Notes: generated by a model from the sequence alone, not told the origin. A stretch of 64,000 nucleotides of DNA from Mycobacterium noviomagense (GCF_010731635.1 NZ_AP022583.1:2232001-2296000), one strand, 5' to 3'; positions 9,182 to 17,826 are shown, numbered from the stretch's first letter. Numbers and translations are program-made.

Positions 9182-9649
9182 TTAGCTCGCGCGCGGGTTG
9201 TCGGTTGGCCCGGTGTGCGGGCTGTCGGTCGGCGCGGTGCGGGGGGCGTCCGTCGGGCCGACTTCACCAGGTTGCTGCTGTGCTTCCTCGGGGTGCGCCG
9301 TGGCGCGCGGGTCGAGGCTGTCGGCGTGTGCGCGCTGCTCATCGAGTTGCTCGCGCGCACCCGTGGCATTCGAGCGATGAGTTTCCGCGCGTTGTTGCAA
9401 CCGCGCTGCTTCGGCGGCCTTGGCTTCGGCTTCGGCCTGCGCGGCGCGTGCCTTGGCGGCGGTCTCATCGGCAAGTGCTTCGCGACGCTGTACGTGCACC
9501 GACTCCTGGTCGACTCGCTGGCGGATCTGCTCGGCCTGAACTCGCCGACGATGTTCGCCGCGCCTGCGCACACCCCAGACGAGGACAGCAATGATCAGCA
9601 GGGCCGCGACTACCGCGATGACGATCCCGACAATGGTGCTGGCAGCCAT
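9182..9649 (-). CDS. Single-pass membrane protein with coiled coil
   Basis: A 155-residue protein. ATG 9649 is preceded by AAAGGAG at a good distance, so the longer frame to 9679 is rejected. Residues 2-26 are one transmembrane helix (ASTIVGIVIAVVAALLIIAV), followed by basic RRRGEHRRR, placing the C terminus in the cytoplasm. Residues 40-110 are a highly charged Ala/Glu/Gln/Arg coiled coil (KARAAQAEAEAKAAEAARLQ), and the final 40 residues have three degenerate TDxPRTxP/TDSPHTGP steps. It is convergent with the DUF7159 gene, with 18 bases between the stops. No enzymatic role is apparent; a scaffold or tether is possible but unproven. Confidence 0.82.
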   Translation of the reverse strand: MAASTIVGIVIAVVAALLIIAVLVWGVRRRGEHRRRVQAEQIRQRVDQESVHVQRREALADETAAKARAAQAEAEAKAAEAARLQQRAETHRSNATGAREQLDEQRAHADSLDPRATAHPEEAQQQPGEVGPTDAPRTAPTDSPHTGPTDNPRAS

Positions 9650-9849
9650 GTCGAACTCCTTTGTTAGACAGCAACCCAACAGCGGGGCTTCCCGCGCTGG
9701 TCACCCGCCAAACCTGCGACGCCGGCGCGTCTGGAACGGTCCCGGTCGCGGGCTGTCGGCAACGCCTCCCAGCAAAACCGACGGGACGTGGCGAAACGTC
9801 CTTCCGGCGCGCACACTGAGGTGTGACCGGCGCGAGCCAGGAGGGTGTG

Positions 9850-10239
9850 ATGAGCGACTACGGTGCCTTCGGTTTCGACCCCGAGGACTTCGATCGAGTG
9901 ATCCGCGAGGCAAGCGAGGGCCTCCGCGACGTCCTCGAGCGGGTTGGCAGGTTCATCACCACTCCCGGCGAGCGGGCGGGCTGGTCTGCGTTTTTCGACG
10001 ATTTCGGGCGACGTGGGCGACCTGAACCGGAAACCACCGGCGAGACCGGCGACGGCGTCTGGGTGATCTACACCGTGGGAGAGGACGGCGGCGCCCACAT
10101 CGAAGAGGTGTACGCGACTGAACTCCATGCCCTGCGCGCAAACAAGAACAACACCGACCCGGCGCGCAAGGTCCGGTTCCTCCCATACGGCATTGCGGTC
10201 AGCGTGCTCGACGACGACGACCGCGAAGAGACTGCCTAG
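9850..10239 (+). CDS. Rv0313-like conserved protein
   Basis: A 129-residue acidic soluble protein from ATG 9850, with AGGAGG about 8 bases upstream; the frame to 9823 adds only nine residues. The sequence has an N-terminal helical part (DYGAFGFDPEDFDRVIREA) and a beta-rich part (GVWVIYTVGEDGGAHIEEVY, then RFLPYGIAVSVLDDDD). The second half is reminiscent of small actinobacterial proteins in which residue pairs read an amino-acid position, but I do not recognise a function. In M. tuberculosis Rv0313 follows Rv0312 directly; here two extra genes stand between. Confidence 0.83.
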   Translation: MSDYGAFGFDPEDFDRVIREASEGLRDVLERVGRFITTPGERAGWSAFFDDFGRRGRPEPETTGETGDGVWVIYTVGEDGGAHIEEVYATELHALRANKNNTDPARKVRFLPYGIAVSVLDDDDREETA

Positions 10240-10280
10240 CGGTCGGCGCAGGCGCGCCGAGAACAACGTGGCTCAGATTT

Positions 10281-11065
10281 TCAGCACGGTCGGGAGACGG
10301 CCACCCGGGTTGGTTCGTCGCGCCCTCGTAGCACGACCTCGCTGTCAACGCGCCCGCAGACGCGCTCCGATTGGCTCGCGCAGTCAAGGGCGTCAGCAGA
10401 CGCGAGGACTCGCCCGGGACGCGATTTCGCCAACTCGCACAATCGCGCTGCCTCATTGACGGGTCGCCGATAACGGTGTATTCGAACCGGTGCTTGGTGC
10501 CGACGTTGTCCGCAACCACTTGGCCGGCGCTCACTCCGATCCCAGCCGGGCAGTCGGGTACTTCCTCGCAGACGAGATCCGCTATCGAGCGTGCGCCTGA
10601 CAACGCGGCGTCCCCGGGCTGCTCGAGTTGAAGCGACGCACCGAACACGGCCAGCGCAGCATCGCCCTCGAATTTGTTCACCAGGCCGTGGTGGCGATCC
10701 ACTTCTTCGACGATGACGGCGAAGAACCGATTCAACAGTTCGATCGCCTCGATCGGCGCCGCACGGGCCACCAACTGGTCGAGCCGACGATGTCGACGAA
10801 AAGCACCGCAACATAACGCTCTTCGCCGCCCAGTTGAATCTGTTGCTGTTCTGCAGCTTGGGCGACCTCGCGTCCGACATGGCGGCCGAATAGGTCTCGT
10901 AGGCGCTCACGTTCGCGCAGCCCGCCCACCATCGCGTTGAATCCGCGCTGCAATTCACCCAATTCGGTGCCGTCGAACGCGACCAGCCTGCAGCCGAGAT
11001 CCAACCTCTTCTACGTTTTTGAGTGCCGCTCGCACACCACGCACCGGCGTGGCCCTTAGCCACGC
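10281..11065 (-). pseudogene. Decayed class III adenylate cyclase with HAMP remnant (Rv1318c/1319c-like)
   Basis: Three consecutive frames together give the C-terminal half of a membrane cyclase of the Rv1318c-Rv1320c/Rv3645 group. From about 11065 a HAMP start reads WLRATPVRGVRAALKNVEE. After a frame change near 11005 it continues LGCRLVAFDGTELGELQRGF and AVLFVDIVGST (the first metal Asp motif). After a one-base loss near 10773 (AGT-TTG become AGT-TG) it continues ARAAPIEAIELLNRFFAVIV, KFEGDAALAVFGA and EYTVIGDP. After another one-base loss near 10460 it finishes VNEAARLCELAKSRPGRVLA. The N-terminal membrane domain is absent. Three breaks plus truncation make a true pseudogene more likely than sequencing error, although both single-base losses sit in short runs of T or G. 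Confidence 0.88.
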
Positions 11066-11386
11066 CAGTCTGCAACCTCATCCACCCCACGACTGGGTTA
11101 ACTGAACGGCTGATCGCCTCTAGCGACGACTACGGAGGATTACCCATTCGAACCGCCACGCATACAGCACCGGCAGCGACAAATACCCTGCTGAGCCCGC
11201 GCACGTCCAGCTATATGGATGGTGCGTCGCAGCGCAGAAAACGCAGTCGCTGAGGTTGCGACAGTGCCGCGATGAGGTAACCCTCCAACTGTGGCTGGGC
11301 CGTTGACCTGCGGCGACGGGCTTGACCTGCGGCGCGGCGCCGGGTCCTGCTGCGCAATCCCTGCAGCACATGGTTTCATTCGAGCT
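11066..11386. other. Non-coding stretch upstream of the first GH16 gene
   Basis: No ORF with coding character is seen. The stretch holds a direct repeat TTGACCTGCGGCG at 11303-11315 and 11322-11334, and it ends with a 17-base element (11369-11385) that recurs upstream of the second GH16 gene. Both are candidate promoter elements; TTGAC resembles a -35 box, but a -10 partner is not clear. Confidence 0.5.
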
Positions 11387-12241
11387 GTGGCTGAGTTGAA
11401 TCGTCGCAGTCTGATGCTGATGACGGGTATCGGTGTGCTGGCTGCCGCGATGCCCGCTCCACCAGCTGCGGCTTCCGTGTCCGGACGGGACGCGCCGCTG
11501 GATCGGCTGCCGCCGCCCGCCGCGCCGCCCGGTAACGCGGCCAGCGGAAACTATCTTTTCCACGATGAATTCGACGGCCCGGCCGGCTCGGCCCCCGACC
11601 CGTCGAAGTGGACCGTGGCTCGGGCCCGGGAGCCGATGAAAGACCCGACATTTTGGGAGAGGCCGGAAAATGTCGGGCAATACCGTGACGATCGCCAAAA
11701 CGTGTTCCTCGACGGCAAATCCAATCTTGTCCTGCGCGCCGCAAAAGACGGCCCCACCTACTACAGCGGCAAAGTCCAGAGCCCATGGCGCGGCGGCATC
11801 GGCCACACTTGGGAAGCCCGGATAAAACTCAACTGTCTGACCGCCGGTTGCTGGCCGGCTTTCTGGTTAGGCAACGACGATCGCGGCGAAATCGACATCC
11901 TCGAGTGGTACGGCAACGGCAACTGGCCGTCGGCGACCACCGTCCATACGAAAGCGAACGGCTCGCAATGGGCGACTCACAACATCGCGGTGGACAGCGG
12001 CTGGCACAATTGGCGATGCCAGTGGGACGACGCCGGTATCCGCTTCTGGCAGGACTATGTTGACGGCGCCCAGCCATACTTCACGGTTCCGGCGAACTCC
12101 ATCGCGGATTGGCCGTTCAATGATCCTGGCTACCAGGCATTCCCGGTGCTGAACCTGGCGGTTGCCGGTTCCGGTGGCGGCGATCCGCGGCCGGGTACCT
12201 ATCCGGCGGACATGCTCATTGATTGGGTGCGTGTCTGGTGA
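11387..12241 (+). CDS. Secreted GH16 family glycoside hydrolase (Rv0315-like), copy 1
   Basis: A 284-residue beta-1,3-glucanase-like hydrolase. The start GTG 11387 gives a Tat-like leader (LNRRSLMLMTGIGVLAAA) ending near PAAAS. The mature part has the GH16 jelly-roll pattern: YLFHDEFDGPAGSAPDPSKW at the start, NVFLDGKSNLVLRA, GKVQSPWRGGIGHTWEARIK and the catalytic motif GEIDILEWYGNG, in which the first Glu is the nucleophile and the last Glu the acid/base (ExDxxE). The C terminus MLIDWVRVW is typical. M. tuberculosis Rv0315 is described as a beta-1,3-glucanase homologue; the real substrate is uncertain. An equal-length paralogue follows at 12404, evidently from a tandem duplication. Confidence 0.92.
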   Translation: MAELNRRSLMLMTGIGVLAAAMPAPPAAASVSGRDAPLDRLPPPAAPPGNAASGNYLFHDEFDGPAGSAPDPSKWTVARAREPMKDPTFWERPENVGQYRDDRQNVFLDGKSNLVLRAAKDGPTYYSGKVQSPWRGGIGHTWEARIKLNCLTAGCWPAFWLGNDDRGEIDILEWYGNGNWPSATTVHTKANGSQWATHNIAVDSGWHNWRCQWDDAGIRFWQDYVDGAQPYFTVPANSIADWPFNDPGYQAFPVLNLAVAGSGGGDPRPGTYPADMLIDWVRVW

Positions 12242-12321
12242 ACACCAGTGTGTTAGTCCGAGATCTCGACACCGTGCGGGCCAGGCACGTCGTCGGATTG
12301 CGTCGCGCGGCTGGTGCTTCG

Positions 12322-12338
12322 CATGGTTTCATTCGAGC
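12322..12338 (+). repeat. 17-base direct repeat shared by the two GH16 upstream regions
   Basis: CATGGTTTCATTCGAGC at 12322-12338 is identical to 11369-11385. The first copy lies immediately upstream of the first GH16 start and the second about 65 bases upstream of the second start. It marks the edge of the duplicated unit and may be a retained control element. The surrounding sequence has diverged, which makes the exact 17-base match notable. Confidence 0.7.
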
Positions 12339-12403
12339 GCCGTTCGCGAACGTTGCGCCTACAGCGATTTGCGCCTTGTCTGATTCCCAGCCTGTTCTGA
12401 TTG

Positions 12404-13255
12404 GTGGTATCTGAGATGGATCGTCGCAGCATGTTGTTGATGACGGGGCTCGGTGCGCTGGCAGCCGCAGTCCGGCTCCCCCAGGCGTGGGCGCATCCCC
12501 CTGCTCCGGACGCGCCGGTTCCGGTGCCACCGCCGGCCGCGCCGGCCGGTTCCTCGGGCGGAAACTACATTTTCTCCGACGAGTTCGACGGGCCGGCGGG
12601 CTCGGGCCCCGATCCGGGCAAGTGGACGGTGCAGACCTGGCAAGACGACGTGTTCCCGCCGGTCGAGGGAATCTACCGCGCCCAAAACGTTTTTCTCGAC
12701 GGCAATTCCAATCTCGTGCTCCAAGCCACCCGAGAAGGCAACCAGTACTACAGCGGCAAAGTGCGAGGTAACTGGCGGGGCCCTATCGGCCACACTTGGG
12801 AAGCCCGCATAAAGCTGGATTGTCTGTACCCCGGCCTGTGGCCCTCGTTTTGGACGGTCAACGAGGATCCCATGCCAGACGGCGAGGTCGACATTTTCGA
12901 GTGGTACGGCAACGGCCAGTGGCCCCCGGGAACCACGGTCCACGCGGCATCCAACGGGAAAACGTGGGAAGGCAAATCGATTCCCGGCATGGTCGACGGT
13001 GCTTGGCACACCTGGCAAATGGCATGGCTCGAGGACGGCTTCCACTTCTCGCGCGACGGGGCTGCGTACTTCAGCGTTCCGGCGAAACCCATCCCGGTCC
13101 ACGGCAATCCCGACGACAAGCGGTGGCCGTTCAACAATCCCGGCTACTGGATGACCCCCATGTTCACGCTTGCGGTCGGCGGCGTTGGCGCCGGCGATCC
13201 TGCCGCAGGAACGTTCCCGTCGCAGATGCTGATCGACTACATCCGCGTCTGGTGA
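12404..13255 (+). CDS. Secreted GH16 family glycoside hydrolase (Rv0315-like), copy 2
   Basis: Paralogue of the preceding gene with the same architecture: a Tat-like leader MDRRSMLLMTGLGALAAAV, YIFSDEFDGPAGSGPDPGKW, NVFLDGNSNLVLQATREG, GKVRGNWRGPIGHTWEARIK, the catalytic GEVDIFEWYGNGQWPPGTT (nucleophile and acid/base Glu both kept) and MLIDYIRVW at the end. The start is ambiguous: TTG 12401, GTG 12404 or ATG 12416. GTG 12404 is used because it reproduces the spacing before the twin Arg seen in copy 1. Both copies look intact, so they may differ in substrate or expression. Confidence 0.9.
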   Translation: MVSEMDRRSMLLMTGLGALAAAVRLPQAWAHPPAPDAPVPVPPPAAPAGSSGGNYIFSDEFDGPAGSGPDPGKWTVQTWQDDVFPPVEGIYRAQNVFLDGNSNLVLQATREGNQYYSGKVRGNWRGPIGHTWEARIKLDCLYPGLWPSFWTVNEDPMPDGEVDIFEWYGNGQWPPGTTVHAASNGKTWEGKSIPGMVDGAWHTWQMAWLEDGFHFSRDGAAYFSVPAKPIPVHGNPDDKRWPFNNPGYWMTPMFTLAVGGVGAGDPAAGTFPSQMLIDYIRVW

Positions 13256-13261
13256 ACCGCC

Positions 13262-14764
13262 TCAAAGCCGCTGTAACCGAATAACCTTGCTGCGGTGCAG
13301 GATCCATTCGTGATTCACTTTGAATCCTTGCTGTTCCGTGGCATTCAGGACAGGCGACGGTGCGCTCCGATCGACGATTGCCCACAACGTCGTGCAGGCG
13401 GCTAGCCGGGGCCGCACCGCGTCGCTGTCGAGCGGAAGGTCCTGCGTCCACAACTGGGCCGCATACGGACCGGGCACACCGGCCGCAACATCGTCGAGCC
13501 GAGCGAACGCGTCGGGACGCGCAGCGGCAGCGGCCCGCAACGGTTCATGCTCTACTGACCCGAACGCGACGCAGTCGTGCGCTCGCGAATTGGTTTTGAC
13601 GACGCGGGCGATTTCGGAATAGTCAGCGCCGCCGGGTTTTCCGTATGGACTGCGCTGTGTCACGAACGCCGTGCTTGAACTGAGTGTCAGAACTGTCAGG
13701 ATTAGAACCAGGATTCGCGATCGCTCGCGCGCGATGGCGGTTGCACAGACTCCGAGCAGCAAGCCGAGACCTGGTGCGGTGTACGTCAAATATCGCGGCG
13801 CGTAGATGTCGGTGACGACGGCCGAGTAGCCGACCAGTGCCGCGGTCGGTACGACAACCCAGGGCAACGCCACCGCGAGAACATCCTGGCCGCTCTTTCT
13901 CTTGAGGAGGATTACCGATCCCCACGCCAACAGGATCACTGTTGCGCACATGAAAAGCCGTGAGGCGGTGAGCCATTGCTCCCAGAAGACACCGGTGAGG
14001 TAGCCGCCTCCGCTGATCCACCAGAGCTGGGTGTGGCGTTGACGGGCTGCCAACGCGAGGAGGGGTGACGCCAGAGCAAGCGCGACTGCGACCGCGGCCG
14101 AAAAAGGCAACAGCTGCCGCCATTTTCGTCGCAGCATGAGCGTGACAGCGTGCGCAAGCACCAACAGCCCGAGATACACGTAGGCGACGATCGCCAGCGA
14201 GAGTGTCAGAGCGTACAGAACCCACAGCGCAGACCCGCGTCGAGCCGCAGCGATCACCAGCACCACCGTCAGCCACACCGCGACCGCGGCGGTCAGCGCG
14301 TACGACCGGGCCTCGACCGCGGACCACAGCGTGCGCGGCAGCACGGTGAACGCGACCGCCGCGGCCCACGCGGTGGGCCGGTCGGCCACCAGCTTGCCCA
14401 GCACAACCACGCCGGCAGCGGCGGCGCCCACCGCTGCTGCACTGGGAAGTCGCGCCGTGAACTCGTTGATCGGCACCCACGACAACCAGGCATGCATGGC
14501 CAGGTAGTACAGGCCATGGACCGCGTCGAAGTTGAGCAACAACCGCAGGATGTCGATCTCCGATCGGTTCGCCGCGGCGACCGTGGCGGCCTCGTCGAAC
14601 CAGAACGACGGCCGCCACGAGAAAAGCATTCCGAGCAGTGTGGCCGCGATCGCCGCTATCCAGGGATCGGCACGGTCGGGCACGTGGAGCCGCAATCGCC
14701 CGGGCGGCGGGTTGGCTCGACCCGTGGCGACGGAGCCACCATGTGGCTCCCCTGGATCGGTCAT
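13262..14764 (-). CDS. GT-C type membrane glycosyltransferase (mannosyltransferase-like)
   Basis: A 500-residue polytopic membrane protein with about ten hydrophobic helices, using ATG 14764 (frames above this run through the STAS gene on the other strand and are not real). The first external loop has SFWFDEAATVAAANRSE, the acidic pair expected of polyprenyl-phosphate-sugar-dependent GT-C enzymes (GT39/PMT/ArnT-like). Such enzymes in mycobacteria add mannose or arabinose outside the membrane to PIM, LM/LAM or proteins, from decaprenyl-phosphate sugars. After the last helix (ILVLILTVLTLSSST) a soluble tail of about 130 residues includes DYSEIARVVKTNSRAHDCVA. The exact acceptor is unknown. It is convergent with GH16 copy 2, with six bases between the stops. 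Confidence 0.85.
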   Translation of the reverse strand: MTDPGEPHGGSVATGRANPPPGRLRLHVPDRADPWIAAIAATLLGMLFSWRPSFWFDEAATVAAANRSEIDILRLLLNFDAVHGLYYLAMHAWLSWVPINEFTARLPSAAAVGAAAAGVVVLGKLVADRPTAWAAAVAFTVLPRTLWSAVEARSYALTAAVAVWLTVVLVIAAARRGSALWVLYALTLSLAIVAYVYLGLLVLAHAVTLMLRRKWRQLLPFSAAVAVALALASPLLALAARQRHTQLWWISGGGYLTGVFWEQWLTASRLFMCATVILLAWGSVILLKRKSGQDVLAVALPWVVVPTAALVGYSAVVTDIYAPRYLTYTAPGLGLLLGVCATAIARERSRILVLILTVLTLSSSTAFVTQRSPYGKPGGADYSEIARVVKTNSRAHDCVAFGSVEHEPLRAAAAARPDAFARLDDVAAGVPGPYAAQLWTQDLPLDSDAVRPRLAACTTLWAIVDRSAPSPVLNATEQQGFKVNHEWILHRSKVIRLQRL

Positions 14765-14908
14765 GTCGGAAATGTTGTCATCGGTCGCCGCGGCCCCCGT
14801 CGTTGCCCGTCGAATCTCGAGCGTCAGGTGGGGTTCCGGCACCGCCAGGCGAGGTGGCCTCAGATCTGCCGGTAGAATCTGCGGGCAAACAAACCGGTGG
14901 AGGTGGGG

Positions 14909-15289
14909 ATGGGTAGCGGGCCCGAAGTTACTGGTGACGCCGCGGCAAGTAGCTGCGCTATCGAAGAACGGCAAATCGGCGACATCAGTGTCGTGTCGGT
15001 TACCGGCACGGTTGACATGCTTACCGCGCCCCAACTGCAAGAAGCCATATCTGCGGCGGGCCAGCGCCCACCGAAAGCAGTGGTCGTCGACCTGAAAGCC
15101 GTCGAATTCCTGGCGTCGGCAGGCATGGGCGTGCTGATGTCCGCGCACGATGAGCTCACTCCGTCGGTGCGCTTCGCGGTGGTGGCCGACGGGCCGGTCA
15201 CCAGCAGGCCGCTCAAGGTCGTGGGCCTCGCCGACGTCATCGACCTTTACCCGACGCTGGACGAAGCACTTGCTGCTCTGACGAATTAG
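14909..15289 (+). CDS. STAS-domain anti-sigma factor antagonist
   Basis: A 126-residue STAS protein (SpoIIAA/RsbV type). ATG 14909 follows GGAGGTGGGG directly, deciding against GTG 14897. The core is GDISVVSVTGTVDMLTAPQL, then KAVVVDLKAVEFLASAGMGV, where the Ser of LASAGM is the expected phosphorylation site, then VVADGPVTSRPLKVVGL and DLYPTLDEALAAL. In the family, the unphosphorylated form binds the RsbW kinase and frees the sigma factor. The kinase-like gene follows at 15322, and a PP2C phosphatase lies in the convergent operon, so a full partner switch is encoded here. The cognate sigma factor is not in the window. Confidence 0.92.
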   Translation: MGSGPEVTGDAAASSCAIEERQIGDISVVSVTGTVDMLTAPQLQEAISAAGQRPPKAVVVDLKAVEFLASAGMGVLMSAHDELTPSVRFAVVADGPVTSRPLKVVGLADVIDLYPTLDEALAALTN

Positions 15290-15321
15290 ATATCGACACA
15301 TTGGGTAGCCAAGTGTCCGAG

Positions 15322-15759
15322 ATGTCAGCCCCCGAGGAGTCACGCCAGCGTACGCATTTTGCGCGAATGGACGCCAAGGCAGACCCGGTGACGGCCGCGC
15401 TAATTCGTGAAGAGTTCTCCGGCTGGCTGCGAACGCAATTCTCGCTCGACGCAGCCAAGATCAGCGACGTCGTCTTGGCCGTCAACGAGGCGTTGGCCAA
15501 CGCGGCCGAATCCGCATACGCGGCCGCCGATCAGCCCGGAGCCATGCACGTGCTCGCCGAATACGACCCCGCCGCTGCTGTCCTGTCGGTTACCGTGACC
15601 GACGAAGGTTCCTGGTTGTCGGCCGACGGGAAGCCGCGCGATGTGGCCCGGGGTCGGGGTATTCCGTTAATGCATGCCCTCGCCGACCGGGCCGTGATCG
15701 ACGGATCCGCGACGGGCACGCGAGTGCGCCTGGAATGGACGGGCATCGACGCGGTTTGA
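15322..15759 (+). CDS. RsbW-like anti-sigma factor / serine kinase
   Basis: A 145-residue GHKL ATPase of the HATPase_c_2 group that includes RsbW and SpoIIAB. Visible motifs are the N box VVLAVNEALANAAESAY, the G1-type DEGSWLSADGKPR and the G2-type RGRGIPLMHALADRAVI, with a final GTRVRLEW strand. In the family it binds a sigma factor, and it phosphorylates the STAS antagonist. It starts 32 bases after the STAS stop, in the same direction. The start is uncertain: ATG 15322 is used, but GTG 15313 or TTG 15301 would add three to seven residues. It is convergent with the response-regulator gene, with 13 bases between the stops. Confidence 0.9.
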   Translation: MSAPEESRQRTHFARMDAKADPVTAALIREEFSGWLRTQFSLDAAKISDVVLAVNEALANAAESAYAAADQPGAMHVLAEYDPAAAVLSVTVTDEGSWLSADGKPRDVARGRGIPLMHALADRAVIDGSATGTRVRLEWTGIDAV

Positions 15760-15772
15760 AGACCTCGCCGCC

Positions 15773-16213
15773 TCATGACTGCGGCAGTCGTACCACCTGC
15801 ACAAAGAATTCGTCGATCTGCCGCACCGCGCTCATGAACTGGTCAAGGTCAACGGGTTTGGTGACATAGGCGTTCGCGTGCAGCTTGTAGCTGCGCAGGA
15901 TGTCCTCCTCAGCCGACGAGGTGGTGAGGACGACGACCGGGATATGGCAGAGGTCCGGATCAGACTTGATGGTCTCGAGCAGTTGTCGCCCATCGTATTT
16001 CGGCAGGTTCAGATCCAGCAGAATCAGATCTGGCCGGGGTGCGCCTTCGTATTGCCCACGCCGGTAGAGGAAGTCCAGGCCCTCCTCGCCGTCGTGGGCC
16101 ACGTGCAGTGTGTTGTTGATCTTGTTGTGTTCGAACGCTTCTCGGGTGATCAGCTCGTCGCCGGGATCGTCCTCGATCAGTAGGACGTCGATGGCTTGCG
16201 TAGCCGATGTCAT
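15773..16213 (-). CDS. Single-domain response regulator (CheY/Rcp1-like)
   Basis: A 146-residue receiver domain without an output domain. Conserved features are the acidic pair DVLLIEDDPGDELITREAF, the phospho-acceptor Asp in LILLDLNLPKYDGRQ near residue 66, the Thr switch VVVLTTSSAEED and the Lys in AYVTKPVDLDQF. It resembles the Rcp1 type that receives phosphate from CHASE3/phytochrome-like kinases. Its ATG overlaps the kinase stop as ATGA (16210-16213), so it is the last gene of a three-gene operon with the kinase and the receiver-PP2C protein. It probably relays phosphate or titrates the kinase. Confidence 0.93.
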   Translation of the reverse strand: MTSATQAIDVLLIEDDPGDELITREAFEHNKINNTLHVAHDGEEGLDFLYRRGQYEGAPRPDLILLDLNLPKYDGRQLLETIKSDPDLCHIPVVVLTTSSAEEDILRSYKLHANAYVTKPVDLDQFMSAVRQIDEFFVQVVRLPQS

Positions 16214-17826
16214 TCGTGTGCTCCTTCCAGGAGGTTGGCCGATGTCTCCTCCGGCGGGGCGACAGGCACTGCGGGCAAGGTAAAGCGGAACCGGGTTCCG
16301 TCGGTGTATGACGTGTCGATCCAGATGGTTCCCCCGTGGTGCTCGACGATCTTCTTGCATAGCGCAAGACCGATTCCGGTGCCGCTGTAGGTGTCTCGAC
16401 CGTGCAGGCGCTGGAAGATGACAAACACCTTGTCGGTGAACTCGTCGGCGATGCCGATGCCGTTGTCGGCCACCGAAAAGACCCACTTCTCGTCGGCGGG
16501 TTCGCAGTCGATGACGACTCGAGGAGCGACATTTTCTTGCCGGAACTTCACCGCGTTGCCGATGAGGTTCTGCCACACCATGACAAGCAGCGTCGGGTCG
16601 CCCTCGACGGTAGGCAGAGGATGCTCCGGACGAATGATCTGTGCGTCGGACTCTTCGATCGCGGTGGCCAGGTTGGCCAGCGCGGAATCCAAGGCATCAT
16701 TGAGGTCCACGTCGGTGTGTGTGGCGTTGAGTCGCCCGACTCGTGAGAAGGTCAGCAAGTCGTTGATGAGCACCTGCATGCGCTTGGCGCCGTCAACGGC
16801 GAAGCCGATGTATTCGGTTCCGCGCTCATCGAGCTTGTCGCCATAACGCTTTTCGATCAGCTGACAAAACGATGCCACTTTTCGGAGCGGCTCTTGCAGG
16901 TCGTGCGAGGCGACGTAGGCGAACTGCTCGAGCTCGGCGTTGGACCGGCGCAACTCGAGTGCCTGTGCGTCGAGGCTCTCGCGAGCCGACCGCGACGCGT
17001 CGAGCTCCTCCACGATTCGCTGGCGCATCTCTTCGACGTCGCGTGCGATGGCGCGAATGTCTTTCGGCCCTCTGGGCACGATACGTTCGCTGAAGTTTCC
17101 GGCGGTGATGCGCCGGCATGAGGTGGCCAGCGCTGCGAGTGGACGCGTGACAGCGTTGCGCACCAACAAAGCCAACAGAACAGTCATGGCGAAGAACGCT
17201 GCCAACATGGCTGCCAAGACGGTGTCACGCCAGCGGCGAACCCGGGTCAGCTCATCGACCGCCGCGTCCCTGGCGAAAAGGAGGCGTTGGTTCTGCGCGT
17301 CGAAAAGCCCACGCAAGCGGTCGAAGTCGGCCTTGCCCTGTGTGGTGTTGGTGGTCGCGGCATTGCCGCCGCGGCTGACGCTTGCGATGAGCGGCTCAGC
17401 GTAGGTGCTGCGCCAGCTGGCGGCGGCGTTTTCGATGGCCTGCAGGTCGTCGATCATGGTGTGGTGGTGGGCCATACGGTTGCGGATGTCTTGGGCCGCC
17501 GCTTGCTCGTTGCGTTGTCCTTCGTAATACGGCATGAGGAACTGACGATCGGCGGTGATGACGTACCCGCGGACAGCGGTCTCCTGGTCGCGCAGAGCTG
17601 ACTGCAATTGGTATGCGGCTACGCGCGTCGGCTCGATTTGGTCCACCAGCTCACGGGAGACGTGGTCGGTGCGAGTGAGCAACAGCCCGCCGGCCACCGC
17701 GCCCGCAAGAACCAGCACACCCATCACCGAGAGCACTACGTTTTGCCAGCCCTGGACCGTGAGGCGTCGAGCCCGCTGCTGACTCTTGTTCTCCGCGCTG
17801 CTCGCCTCGGTTGGTGGTTCGCTCAT
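16210..17826 (-). CDS. CHASE3-HAMP sensor histidine kinase
   Basis: A 538-residue membrane kinase. The order is: a cytoplasmic N terminus, TM1 (NVVLSVMGVLVLAGAVAGGL), an external CHASE3 sensor of about 150 residues with the typical LQSALRDQETAVRGYVITA helix, TM2 (VLAAMLAAFFAMTVLLALLV), HAMP (RPLAALATSCRRITAGNF), a coiled segment, the HisKA motif YVASHDLQEPLRKV with His near residue 307, then the ATPase with N box WQNLIGNAVKFR, G1 VADNGIGI and G2 GTGIGLALCKK. Both ends overlap its neighbours by four bases (ATGA), implying coupled translation with the receiver-PP2C protein upstream and the receiver downstream. The ligand sensed by CHASE3 is unknown. Confidence 0.95.
   Translation of the reverse strand: MSEPPTEASSAENKSQQRARRLTVQGWQNVVLSVMGVLVLAGAVAGGLLLTRTDHVSRELVDQIEPTRVAAYQLQSALRDQETAVRGYVITADRQFLMPYYEGQRNEQAAAQDIRNRMAHHHTMIDDLQAIENAAASWRSTYAEPLIASVSRGGNAATTNTTQGKADFDRLRGLFDAQNQRLLFARDAAVDELTRVRRWRDTVLAAMLAAFFAMTVLLALLVRNAVTRPLAALATSCRRITAGNFSERIVPRGPKDIRAIARDVEEMRQRIVEELDASRSARESLDAQALELRRSNAELEQFAYVASHDLQEPLRKVASFCQLIEKRYGDKLDERGTEYIGFAVDGAKRMQVLINDLLTFSRVGRLNATHTDVDLNDALDSALANLATAIEESDAQIIRPEHPLPTVEGDPTLLVMVWQNLIGNAVKFRQENVAPRVVIDCEPADEKWVFSVADNGIGIADEFTDKVFVIFQRLHGRDTYSGTGIGLALCKKIVEHHGGTIWIDTSYTDGTRFRFTLPAVPVAPPEETSANLLEGAHE

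Noticed and set aside
10281..11065. Programmed frameshifting of an active cyclase
   Set aside because: Three separate frame changes plus loss of the N-terminal membrane domain and of a start codon fit decay better; no slippery heptamer or downstream structure is evident.
13623..14618. 331-residue alternate minus-strand frame inside the glycosyltransferase
   Set aside because: Arg/Gly-rich with no membrane helices; the overlapping frame gives a proper polytopic membrane protein.
14767..15343. Extended N terminus of the GT-C glycosyltransferase frame
   Set aside because: It lies antisense to the STAS gene, which has a strong ribosome site and a complete domain; the glycosyltransferase starts sensibly at 14764.
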